Source: Diphasiastrum complanatum (Eukaryota > Streptophyta > Lycopodiopsida > Lycopodiales > Lycopodiaceae). Taken from it: a stretch of DNA of 60,000 nucleotides. Position numbers and translations under genes: made by a program. Positions 44,414-54,151 of this stretch are shown one piece after another. Where the stretch lies: NCBI GenBank assembly GCA_029204225.1, contig CM055102.1, positions 25,274,922 through 25,334,921 on the forward strand, read 5' to 3'. The notes under the pieces were generated by a model. It did not search any database and was not told where the DNA came from. It worked only from the letters and a program-made list of their open reading frames with translations. The stretch's first letter is position 1. The number at the start of each line of letters is the position of its first letter.

Positions 44414-45201
44414 CTAACCACTTGTACCAGCTACCGCAACAGGATCCGGGCCTTTTTTCCCATCTTCATAATACAAAGCCATCTGGATGGCTCCTCGCAA
44501 ATCATGAGATTGCTCCTTCCGCACGAAAGGGCGAATACTCTCTCGAAGTCCCTCCACAAAGTGAAATATTTGCATGTACATAGGAACTTCCTGAGGAATG
44601 CGTAACAAAGCCTCTCGGTACTTGTCTGCATAATCCTGCACGCTCAAGTTACCCTGCTTCAAATAAGACCATTTTGCATGGCTCTGTTGTCTTCATCCAT
44701 AGGCACCCAGTTTTGCACAAACATTTGCCGGAATGCCTCCCATGTGGTTGGAACTAGGTCATCCTTTTCCACCTTCCTCCACCACCTTTGTGCTGACTCT
44801 TGAAAAAGATATGTGGCTTCAGCAATCATCTCAGTTTCATCGTCTATGCCACACATCTGGAATGCTTTCTCCCACTTTTGCAACCAATTCTCAACGACAT
44901 CAGTAGTTCTCATAGATACTGCTCTAGTGAACTTCGGAGGTTTTAAATCTTTGATAGTAGGTAGCTTTCTCTTTCGAAACCCCAACTCAGCTTCATGGCC
45001 CGTTGACAATGTCCTTTCTACTTCCATAGCTGTACCACTGACTCTCTCAGGAAAACTAACCCCTTTACCTTTGAGTTGCTCCAAAATCAGCTTAAGAGTA
45101 GCTTCGATAGTATCCACCTTGGAACATACAACATCTAATCTGTGAATCTTGACTGGTGTTGCTTGCGGATGCCATAGCAGAAAGATAGGTAGCAGAAACA
45201 A
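44414..45201 (-). pseudogene. Gypsy gag
   Basis: Encodes a retrotransposon gag domain: LKPPKFTRAVSMRTTDVVEN, WLQKWEKAFQMCGIDDET, LFQESAQRWWRKVE, TWEAFRQMFVQNW. A frame break near 44660 leads into QGNLSVQDYADKYREALLRI and PFVRKEQSHDLRGAIQMAL. Confidence 0.88.
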
Positions 45202-45724
45202 AGCAAAACCAAGCTCTCAGCACCTCAAATCACTACACAGATAAGTTGCCTTGAATTCCTAGAAGAACTGAATAGAATAGATCTCCTACAGCCAAGTTCT
45301 AACTACACATAGACTCTTCTTCTCCAGAAACCAGCAAACTAGGGTTTCAAACTGACAATTGGCAAAAAACTATGGATGATCACCGAATCAGAAGGCGAAA
45401 AGCCTTACCCTACCAGCGACCTACCACAAGAAGCTTATTGCAACTTACAGATCTGAAAAATACTGAGTATTGAAGAAGTTACAAACAGATTTACAAATCC
45501 TATGTGGGCTGGGTTTTCACAAAAGCGAAGAGAATAATCAAGCCGCGTAGTAGAAAATGCTCAAAGGCTGCCAGAAGATCAGCAATCCACCATAGGGCTT
45601 CAATCTGCTATCTTATGGGCTCCAAACCTACCAACAGATCACCTACATTAGGGCGCTGGCTCTCCAAGAATGCTCCAAACCCTGACTGAAGATGCCAAAT
45701 CCCACACAAGTCTTGAAAGTAACT
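45202..45724 (-). other. Gypsy untranslated leader
   Basis: Lies between primer site and gag. No open frame with recognisable content. Confidence 0.6.
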
Positions 45725-45736
45725 GCTCTGATACCA
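45725..45736 (-). promoter_or_regulatory. Gypsy primer-binding site (initiator-Met tRNA)
   Basis: GCTCTGATACCA on the plus strand, two bases inside the 5' LTR end. Confidence 0.9.
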
Positions 45737-45738
45737 AA

Positions 45739-46407
45739 TGTTGCACACAAGCTCACAAACCCTAAGTAAATACACAGAATTACCCAGCAAATCCGTCACT
45801 TTATTGATCTCAAGCAAATGTACATAGATCAACAAGCAAACATGAGAGCTCTGCTGCAAGTCTCCTCCCAACCATAGCTGCATAGGAATACCATAATCAT
45901 AATGAGGAATGCCTGACAAGGCTCACCCTATATCCCCTCAAGCACCCCTTAACCCTGACACATCCTAACGTCGACACATGGCAAACTCCATGCACAGCCG
46001 ACACTTGCCACTTGGCAGTACCCTGACACATAGGCAAGCTAGTAGGTGGACAGTCTGACACGTGTCACTCATGCATTGGACCAAGTGTCCCAATGAGCAT
46101 ATGACACGTCCTGTTGACCCGTCCATTGACCGTCTGACAAGTGTCACTCATGCACTGGACCAAGTGTCCCAGTGAGCATGTGACACGTGTCATGTTGACT
46201 AGTCAACCCTTCTTACTTTTTAGGAGGTCAGTCCAGCAGACTCTCATGAGACCCAGTACCCCCTTGGCCATCTCGTATTTAGTCACTATAACAAATATTT
46301 ACATTGCAATTTACAATTGTCTCCACAGGCCGGTGACTTAGCCATTTACACTTAAATAATTACAATTTACCATACATTGGGCAAAGGGATTCAAAGTACA
46401 TGTGACA
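45739..46407 (-). repeat. Ty3/gypsy 5' LTR
   Basis: 669 bp with TG...CA ends. Positions 46057-46205 hold two copies of a roughly 77-bp unit, each with ACGTGT/ACACGT core motifs, GCACTGGACCAAGTGTCCC-like sequence and a GTTGAC end. This is the U3 side, where promoter repeats are expected. Confidence 0.88.
46057..46205. repeat. 77-bp tandem repeat in LTR U3
   Basis: Two units beginning GTCTGACA(C/A)GTGTCACTCA. GACACGTGTC, a palindromic G-box/ABRE-like core, occurs at the start of unit one, and ACACGTGT near the end of unit two. Confidence 0.8.
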
Positions 46408-46412
46408 TTGGG

Positions 46413-47345
46413 TGTCGATTGGACTGTCGTGAGGAAAGGAATGTAAAAGTGAAGCCAAGGACTGACGATACAAAGGCATGTAAGTGAGATTAAATATGTA
46501 TGTGGGTGCGCGGGTAAGCATGGATGGTGTAGATGAATGAGTGGGTGGAAGGTGGCCAATATCGAAGGAGAGAAATGAGTGATCAGAAAGGGTGGTGGGA
46601 GAGACGTGGAAGTCAGAGACTGTGGGTATAAAGGATGGTGGCCCCATGAGATAGTCAACGACACTATGTCCTCCACTGTGAGGGTGGCATGTATAACTGT
46701 CTGACTGTGGCCAGCAAGGTAAGCCATTATAAATGGCTAGCTTGTGTGCCTCTCCAAACTGTAGTAAGTGCTCACCATATGTAGTAGTAGGTCCCAAGCT
46801 ATCCGCGGAGTTCTTGGTAACTCCAAGCATATCACTGTCAAGAGCATGAACACGCAGCTGGTCAGTGGTGTCGAAGAACTCTGCTTGTCTCGAAGATGTC
46901 CGGGCATTAAAATCCCCTGTGAGGAGAATATGCCCTCGCTCTGAGAATCTAATAATATCTGGTGAAAGGTCCTGATATGGAGATCCAATACCCTCTGCAA
47001 AAGACGAGGACTCCGGTGGAAAGTAACACGCTGCAATAAAAATATCGCTATCCAAACCAATATCCTGACCCACGATGCGAGTCCATATGTAGTGGGCCTG
47101 CTCGTCATGTCGGATGAAGTCAATACTCGAATGAAGAGTCTCTCTGTATAAGCAGGCAACCCCACCTGAACCACGGCCACTGGCAGATCTAGTCGCTCGT
47201 CGGAATACTGAGTCCCATCTGTATCCAGGAAAAGAGGGAAGTCCTCGCTCCGAGATCTCGTGTGTCTCCATGAAGAATAATATGTCTATGCTTGTAATAA
47301 AATCAACAAGATTCCCTGCCGTAGAAGATTAGTGTATGCCAGCAC
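46413..47345 (-). pseudogene. LINE D ORF2 endonuclease domain
   Basis: An APE-type (EEP) endonuclease that nicks target DNA for target-primed reverse transcription. Motifs in order: NCAGIH (Asn of the first motif, near 47340), FMETHEISERG (catalytic Glu), ILLTGDFNARTS, GGHSVVDYLMG and TTLSDHSFLSF (the SDH motif). A TAA directly after NCAGIH breaks the frame, so the long frame starts at 47271. The end is cut by the gypsy insertion. Confidence 0.85.
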
Positions 47346-48187
47346 AATTCGACACTCCAATCCGAAGGTGGTGTGGATGGGACCCCGGGGTGCTCCCACC
47401 CCCGGGCACCCCAAATCCCTAGCACTATGATCTGCTAGGAGCGCTATCAAGAAAGCGCACTCGTCCATCTCGATAAATGACTCGTCTGCCAGACTCTCCA
47501 GGGAAACGGATAATGAGTGTAGCTGCATCTATGGTGGTCCTCCAAGCTGTATCTAGCCCATCTGTCATATGTCCTAGAGTGGTCTCGAGAAATCTCGTAG
47601 GTTCGGCAATGGCATCCTGTGTGTCCGGTATCCCACGAACCCTAATGTTATGGGCCTTCTGCTCCCGTGACCGCTCTTCCGAAATGGTGGCTGAGATGAC
47701 TGAGGAAATGGGGGCGCTAGGTGTGGTGCCTTTCTTCAAGATTGCTGCCCATGAATCTTTATGCTGCTCAATTTTACTGTCAAGCGCCCGTATCATGGTG
47801 GTGGTCGATTCCGAGATTGCGGCCTGTTTAGTCTTGATCACTTGCTCTAGTGAAGCGACTTTGGAGGGAGTGTAGAGAATGGGGGTTGTAAATGGAGGGG
47901 CTGTGTGTGTGTGTGAAGATGATGTGGAGGAAGAAGAGGATAAGAGAGAAGGAGGGGGGGGCAATAGTGAAGGAAGAAGAAGAAGAAGAGGAAGAACCGA
48001 AAGATGAGCTGGAAGGGGGTGCCATGGCAGCGGCAGGCATCGTTGAGGTGACAGCACCATCAAGAATGGAGGTGGCAACATCAGAGAGGATGGAGGTCTC
48101 ATCAGCAAGGAGGGGGTCAGCACCAGTAGCGAGGGCAGCGAGGGGTGGGATATCATCAGTGGTAGCGAGGGCAGTATCACCAGTGGT

Positions 48188-48216
48188 AGCGAGGGGCGGG
48201 GGGGGGGGGGGGGGGG
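48188..48216. repeat. G homopolymer run
   Basis: About 18 uninterrupted G residues on the plus strand, inside ORF1. It is a likely slippage or assembly-error point and coincides with the ORF1 frame change. Confidence 0.85.
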
Positions 48217-48494
48217 TCGTGACAGCGTAGGGGGAGGTTATGACAGGGCAAGGGGGGGTCGTGACAGGACAGGGGGAGGTTGTGACAGCGAGGGGGGTGA
48301 GGTAGCCACGAGAGGGAGTTGGAATTAGGCAGGAGGAGGTCACGCGGGGGGAATGAGGCAGTCGCGAGAGGGGGGGGGTGGGTGAAGATGAGGAGAGCGA
48401 GGGGGTGGGGGGGGTTCCCGCGAGCAGCAGCCCGGGTGGGCGCCATGGATGGAACACGGGAGAGGGAGGCGCACTAAGCCATAACCATAGCCAG

Positions 48495-48496
<2 letters not shown>

Positions 48497-48533
<37 letters not shown>
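48497..48533. repeat. (GA)n tract in LINE D ORF1
   Basis: About 18 GA units near the 5' end of ORF1, without LINE 3'-terminal sequence next to it. Confidence 0.95.
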
Positions 48534-48535
<2 letters not shown>

Positions 48536-50096
48536 AGTTGCAGTCCCCGATTTCTCATCCATACTCGTCTCTGACACAGTAGAATTCATCTATATATTAT
48601 AATGGAAAAAAATTCGTTGATCCAGATTTGCACAAAGCATTCAACCATCCGCATCTTGACAAACATGTCTATTTCGCTGTGAGAGAGGGAGGGAGCGGGA
48701 GAGAGAGCGATAGAGAGAGGGAGCAGGCGCTTTTATTTCCTCTGACACAGTAGAATTCATCTATAATGTAGCAAAATTCGTTGATGCAGATTCGCACAAA
48801 GCATTCAACCGTCAGCATCTTCACAGACATGTCTATTTCGCTGTGAGAGAGGGATTGAGCGTGAGAGAGAGCAATAGACAGAGGGAGTTGGTGCTTTTAT
48901 TTCCGGCACACTCCAAGAGGGTGATGAGTTTTTTCGCATAGAGAGAGGGAGGGAGTGGGAGAGAGAGCGATAGAGAGAGGGAGCGGGTGCTTTTATTTCA
49001 AGTGCTTCCAAAGCGCTACAGATCAAACCAAGGTGCACTGCAGATCAAATCCACAGTGCACTGTAGATCAGATTCAATGATTGACAATGCAGTAGCTGAG
49101 CTTGAGAAGGAAATAAATTATAGTACATACCAAATAAATCCATTTCTCTTAGTGTTGCAGTCCCCGATTTCTCATCCATACTCGTCTCTGATCCAGATTC
49201 ACACAAAGCATTCAACCGTCCGCATCTTCACAGACATGTCTATTTCGCTGTGATAGAGGGAGGGAGAGCGGGAGAGAGAGCGATAGAGAGAGGGAGGGGG
49301 CGCTTTTATTTCCGACACACTCCCTGCCATGCAAATAAAATTCTGTTTCTCAAATAAAAAAATTACACGTTCTATACCCATTCCATGTAGCAAAGAACGG
49401 GTGTTTGTATTTTTAGAGATTGTGTCTCCTGAAATATAGAGCAATGCTTCCAAAAATACTTAACTGAGATATGGATTCTGAGCCTTAAGAAGAGGAGATC
49501 CCATTCTGTGTGCATACCAAGAATTGGCACAATGTTGCCCAATATAGAATACTGATTGCTGCTGTGAAGAACTTAATATAATATGGTGCTATAAGCTGGT
49601 TAGTGCAAGTAAAATAAGCATGTTGTTGCTATAAGCTGGTTCGTACAGATAGTTGTTGATGTTGGCAAGATGGCAGTACTGAAGACGCCACAGAATCTAA
49701 TATAGAATCGAAATACTTCTTATATGCACAACTATGAGATTGCTACCTGAAAAACGTCCGCATTAGCACAGAAATTTTTCAGGTTCTTTTATTATGTTTC
49801 AAGCGCTTCCAAAGTGCTACAGATCAAACCAAGGTGTGCTGCAGATCAAATCCACAGTGTGTTGTAGATCAGATTCAAAACAAAGTCATGCCCCAATTGT
49901 CTAGCAGTTTTGAACAGACACGACACAGGAGACGGGTAAGTGGTCTTTGCCTCCTCAACGATACTTTGCATACCCACTTTTTGTGCTCAACTATACCGTT
50001 TAGAATTTTCACTAAAGCGATGGAGAGAGGGAGCTACAACAAAGCGATAGAGAGAGGGAGGGAGCGGGAGAGAGATCGCCCGCGAGAATAGCACGG

Positions 50097-50100
<4 letters not shown>
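48534..50100 (-). repeat. LINE D 5' region of repeated GA-rich monomers
   Basis: Units with CAAAGCATTCAACC, ACATGTCTATTTCGCTGTGA, GAGAGAGGGAGGGAGCGGGA and GCGCTTTTATTTC recur at about 48630-48735, 48795-48900, 48935-49000 and 49200-49320. TTGCAGTCCCCGATTTCTCA occurs at 48538 and 49156. A block with GCTACAGATCAAACCAAGGT occurs at 49014 and 49816. These lie upstream of ORF1 on the LINE strand. Confidence 0.7.

Positions 50101-50150
<50 letters not shown>
50101..50150. repeat. (GA)n tail of LINE E
   Basis: 25 GA units between LINE D 5' sequence and the 3' terminus of LINE E. Confidence 0.95.
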
Positions 50151-50154
<4 letters not shown>

Positions 50155-50488
50155 AGCTTTATTAACATTTTTTAATGCCAAAAGGCATATAAGACCAAAT
50201 AAGTATATGTCAAGTGATAGATACTGAAAGGATCATATAAATATGTCCATAAACAAACGACAACTATAAAATGATTGGTCTATCAAGACCAGACAAAATC
50301 TCTAAACTAAATTGCCCTCATACATGGAGGTCTGAAATATGGTACAATGGGGTGTCGTATAACTATACAGTAATCGTCTGAACTGTATGATAGATGATGT
50401 CACCGCAGGACCGTTGCTGAAGAAAGCAAGGATAGAAGAAGATGCAGGTGTTGAAGTAGTGGGCCGACGTACATGAGCTCGAGATTTG

Positions 50489-50646
50489 TGAGGTCTCCTG
50501 GTAGCCCTAGCATGTGGTTTGCAGGCAATACGCTGTCGCCAATCTTAATGAGAATCCCGAGAGAAGGTGAGGTCTCCTGGTAGCCCTAGCATGTGGTCTG
50601 TAGGCAATACGCTGTCGTCGATCTTGATGAGAATCTCGAGATAAGA
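50489..50646. repeat. 79-bp tandem duplication in LINE E
   Basis: Two units starting TGAGGTCTCCTGGTAGCCCT at 50489 and 50568, differing at a few positions. Confidence 0.9.
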
Positions 50647-50791
50647 TATCTGACTCATCCTCTGACAAAATGTCGGCGTCAATGTTTGCTCTACATCGTC
50701 TCCTAGAAATAAAGGAGGTAATCTGGGTTTGCTGGGAGCCATGGCATCCTTGCTGATCTCTTTGACAAATATTTTTGCGGAGCAGGAGCAT
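50507..50791 (-). pseudogene. LINE E ORF2 C-terminal tail
   Basis: Encodes MLLLRKNICQRDQQ, QQTQITSFISRRRC and a basic stretch, corresponding to the tail after the finger in LINE G. The ITSF motif and following RRR are kept. Confidence 0.7.
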
Positions 50792-50806
50792 GTCTCTCTC
50801 ACAACA

Positions 50807-51775
50807 TCAATGCCACACATCGAGGGAGGTTTTCCTGGTATGCACAGTCAAACCAAATATGTCTTTAAAAACCTGTAATGTATCCAAGTGCCGCTGCAAT
50901 TCCTCAGCAGACGAAGAAAGCAAGGCCACATCATCAACATAAAGCAAAATGGAAATGAGCATATCACTAGGCCTACATCCAATACCCATCCTGATTGATG
51001 GCTCTCTTAAGCTCATCAATATACAAACCAAAGAGTGTGGGGGAAAGGGAACAACCCTGCTTCACCCCAATAGTGCTCCTAACTCTCTCAGAGAGACCCT
51101 CATTTGATATGAAACATCCCCAAACCTAAACATAGAGTGCCATGATAGCCAATATGGTATCGGTGGAAAAATCGAGATCTCGCAGCCTCTGGAGAAGCAT
51201 ATGACATGGGACTGAGTCAAACGCTTTCCGAAAATCTACAAAATAACAATATACTCTCATGTCTGGACCTTGCTTCCTCAATAATAGCTCGAAGAGTGAA
51301 CACATGATCAGTGGTTGACTGTTGTGGCCTGAAGCCGGCCTGACCCAAATCATGTAACCTCCGTGTCTCTGCCTCACAACTAATCGCTGTGTAAAGGATA
51401 GTGCCATAAAGTTTAGCCATGATGTGGCCCAACGATAATGGTACGATAGTTATCAGCTTTCATGGGGTCACCACTCTTGTGAATGAGGTGGTTGATATTA
51501 GTACACCATGGAAGGGGAAATCCAGAGATTACGACCTGATTAAGGAGTGAGGCTAAAACAGGTGAAAGAATGTCAGTAGCACGAATCAGGAGTTTGGACC
51601 CTAGATCCTCAATATCCCGAGCACGATGGGTCTTCATTTTCTCAATGGCAAGGGAGACCATGGCGGGGGTGAAAAAGGAAAAAGTGGAGGGACGGGGAGA
51701 TATAACAATCGGATAAGTGGGAAAGGTATAAAGTAGTGTGGCATATTCAGTCCAACAACGTAAATCTCTCAGCAA
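50807..51775 (-). pseudogene. LINE E ORF2 reverse transcriptase
   Basis: Pieces in several frames: NYRTIIVGPHHG with AKLYGTILYTAIS, AGFRPQQSTTDHVFTLRAI, CYFVDFRKAFDSVPCHMLL, KQGCSLSPTLFGLYIDELKR-like sequence near 51000-51060, and ILLYVDDVALLSS. The catalytic Asp pair is present, but frameshifts make it inactive. Confidence 0.82.
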
Positions 51776-51949
51776 TGGACGTGGAGCACGGGCAATAAAC
51801 TCACGCCAAAAAGCCCCAGATGCAGAACTATAGAGAAGATCTAGAAGGCATTTCCCTTCAGAAGTATCATATATGCGTTCTTTATAATGACAAGTGTAGC
51901 TATATAGGCGTCTAAGGTGACGAAGATGGGGGGATGGTAAGAATTGTGT

Positions 51950-53060
51950 AGAGTTGACTTGAGAGTGGAGTTGTTTACATACATCATCATACCAAGGTTG
52001 GTGAGGGTGACCGCTTTAAGGACGTGGACTTTCTACGATGTTTGGATGGGAAGGCCATAGAAGCTGCAGTATGAAGAGCTATAGTAAGGAAAGATGCTTG
52101 GGAGTGGAGTGGGTTATCATATGGAAATTTATGGAGTATGGAGGAGAGAGCATCTTGGTAAAGAGGAGTATAAGCATTATTAAAAGTGTAAATAGGGGCA
52201 CGTTCCGTAGGTGAAGGATTAGAAGGAGAGAGGTGCAGCATTGAGTCCAAATTAATGGACAAGAAGGAATGGTCAGATTATGTGGTGAAACAATAAAGTA
52301 ATATTGAAAGGGTATAGGAGATGGTGACTGCATGAAATAATCCACAACACTATGCCCGCCACTATGAGGGTGGCAAGTATAGTCTCCAGAAGCAGGCCAA
52401 CAGGACAAGCCGTTAAAAATGGCAAGCTCATGGGCCTCACCCAATAGAAGAAAATGCTCACCATATGCAGAGACCAGGCCACCATCATCAGCAGATATCT
52501 TGTCAATCCCCACATCCACACTAATCATGGCGTGTATCCTCAAAGGGTCATCAGTGATCATATGAAGCTCTGTCTGTCTAGAGGAGGTCCTGGCGTTGAA
52601 ATCTCTGGCCAGAAATATGTAACCTTTCTCAGAATAAAGGAGAATATTTGAGGAGAGATCAGCATATGGGGAACTAGTACTATCAGCAAAAGTGAAGACT
52701 CCGTAGGAAAATAACAGACTGCCAAATACAAATCCCTGTGAATCCCATTACTCTAACCAAGACGTCGAAGCCACAGATAGCATGCATGCTCGTCCTGTCG
52801 AACCATCTCAATGATAGGCTGTAATGAATCCTTGTATAAGCATGCTACACCACTAGAACCTCTGCCTCTCACAAATCTAGTCTCTGAGCGACAGACAGAA
52901 ACCCATCCGAAGCCCTGAACCTCCGGTAGTCCCCTAAACTGACTCTCGTGGGTCTCTGTGAAGAGAAGGATATCTCCCTGTGTGATGAAGTCTGCTAAAT
53001 CTTCTGCTGCTTATGAAGAATGAATGCCATTACAATCCCATAACCTAAAAGGTCAGATGG
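51950..53060 (-). pseudogene. LINE E ORF2 endonuclease
   Basis: Reads WDCNGIHSS near 53035, ILLFTETHESQFRGLP near 52960-52990, FLARDFNARTSSRQTEL near 52570-52610 (Gly of GDFNAR altered), then GGHSVVDYFMQSP and SDHSFLS-like sequence. Frameshifts and a stop after IHSS break it. Confidence 0.78.
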
Positions 53061-53095
53061 ATGTAGGTGATGTGGGTGGTATGGATGGGGTCTCG

Positions 53096-53167
53096 GGCTA
53101 TAGGTTGTTCAATTTGGATACTAATAAGATCATAGTGAGTCGTGATGTTCATTTTGATGAAAAGACC
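53096..53167 (+). mobile_element. Captured copia integrase fragment inside LINE E
   Basis: Plus-strand translation gives [20 protein letters not shown] then DEK, the same block as in the copia element at 20092-20166 ([20 protein letters not shown]). It lies between ORF1 and ORF2 of LINE E in opposite orientation. Sequence on both sides matches the other LINEs. Confidence 0.8.
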
Positions 53168-54151
53168 TCCTATTCCTAGGTGCCAGAGGTAGATGGACCC
53201 CGATCCAAGTATCGAACCTGGCCATCTCGATAAACAACAAAATGACTTGATGCTTTAGCCTCTTGAAAATTTTTCTTGCACTCCTGAACTTGAAGAATAT
53301 AGGTAAGATCCAAGAAGATCTGTGTGCCCTTTAGCTTAGGTTTGAGTCTCAGTATTTTGGTCCTTTTCTCTTTTGATTTGAAGCGACTAATGAGAGTAGC
53401 ATTGTCTTTTTGGTTCGCCATGCTTTATCCAATCCATCAGTATGGAAACTCAACGTAGTATCTAAAAAGGATTTTGCCTCTTTCATAGCATCTTGAGTAT
53501 TGAGAACACCTTGAACTCGGACATTGAGAGATTTGAAATGGTAGCTCAGATAACACTAGACATAGGAGCAGCATTACCTTTTTTTTTTGAAACAGTAATT
53601 TTTTTTGAAATAGTAATTTTTCCTCAGAAATGGTAGCTCAGATAACACTAGACATAGGAGCAGCATTATCTTTTTTTTTGAAACAGCGAAGCCCAGGATT
53701 TCGTAGCCTGGCCTCCTTATGTTCACTCAGATGTTGTTCTAGCTCATGAATTTTGGTTGTCACTGGAGATGACGTTTCCTCCAAGGTCTGAATTTTCTGC
53801 TTGAGAACCCTGTTGTCTTGAAGTAACATTGTCATTGTCCGCTTAAGTTGTTGTACCTCGAGTCTTAAGGCATCCACCTCTGCTTTTAGATACCCCTCAA
53901 ATGCCTTTCATGGTGTGTCGATATCATCTTCAACAAGGGCGTTCTTGGAAGACGAGGAAGATAGTGCTATGGGTATTGCGGCTTTGTTGGCAACTAGTTG
54001 CGCGATTTCTGCTGGCGATGGATCTTTGTTACTAGATTCAGCGGCGAGTAATTTTCTACCAGATTCAGTAGCATTGGAGGCAATGGAGGTAATAGTAGCA
54101 TTAGGAATGGAAGTATTGGTAGCAGTAGGAATAGGGCTGCTGTCACTGGTC
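53168..54151 (-). pseudogene. LINE E ORF1
   Basis: N-terminal to C-terminal: Ala/Ser-rich start, then ALRLEVQQLKRTMTMLLQDN and KQKIQTLEETSSPVTTKIHE (heptad Leu, a coiled coil), then an RRM-type end with KLKGTQIFLDLTYILQVQEC and VVYRDGQVRYLD. This matches L1-type ORF1 layout. A 90-bp duplication and A/T runs break the frame. Confidence 0.72.
53539..53690. repeat. Duplication of about 90 bp in LINE E ORF1
   Basis: ATGGTAGCTCAGATAACACT...GCAGCATTA followed by a T run and GAAACAG occurs at 53539 and again at 53629. Confidence 0.85.

Larger units (their letters stand above)
40904..46407 (-). mobile_element. Ty3/gypsy retrotransposon inserted in LINE D
   Basis: The element has TGTTGCAC...GTGACA ends, flanked by CTGGG (40899-40903) and TTGGG (46408-46412), a target duplication with one mismatch. 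Minus-strand order: 5' LTR (45739-46407), primer site for initiator-Met tRNA (45725-45736), gag, protease, RT, RNase H, integrase, then only the outer part of the 3' LTR (40904-41250). An internal deletion took the end of integrase, the polypurine tract and the U3 side of the 3' LTR. Protease-RT-RNase H-integrase order defines Ty3/gypsy. Stops and frame shifts show it is inactive. Confidence 0.92.
47425..48589 (-). pseudogene. LINE D ORF1
   Basis: C-terminal part: AHNIRVRGIPDTQDAIAEP, ETTLGHMTDGLDTAWRT, TLIIRFPGESGRRVIYRDGR, resembling the RRM-type core of L1 ORF1 RNA-binding proteins. A stretch rich in Lys/Gln/Glu before it could form a coiled coil. The N-terminal part is Pro/Ser/Leu-rich and lies in another frame; the switch is near the long G run at 48188-48216. 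Its start encodes LSLSLS from a GA tract. Confidence 0.7.
46408..50100 (-). mobile_element. LINE D, 5' half (ORF1, endonuclease, repeated 5' region)
   Basis: From high to low coordinates: a repeat-built 5' region (48534-50100), ORF1 (47425-48589) and the endonuclease part of ORF2 (46413-47345). The gypsy element interrupts the link between EN and RT, and both sides match a continuous stretch of LINE G (HSFP, T-Q, A(A/T)FL, TSLHTAAS). The 5' end is placed by similarity and could be shorter. Confidence 0.8.
50151..54151 (-). mobile_element. LINE E
   Basis: Minus-strand LINE with ORF1 (53168-54151), endonuclease (about 51950-53060), RT (50807-51775), a short C-terminal tail (50507-50791), hairpin (50175-50188) and AATAAA (50158-50163). 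It is more diverged than LINEs D and G. The region from the TKVMVF block through the zinc finger is deleted near 50820. A 72-nt copia-derived fragment sits between ORF1 and ORF2. Confidence 0.82.
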
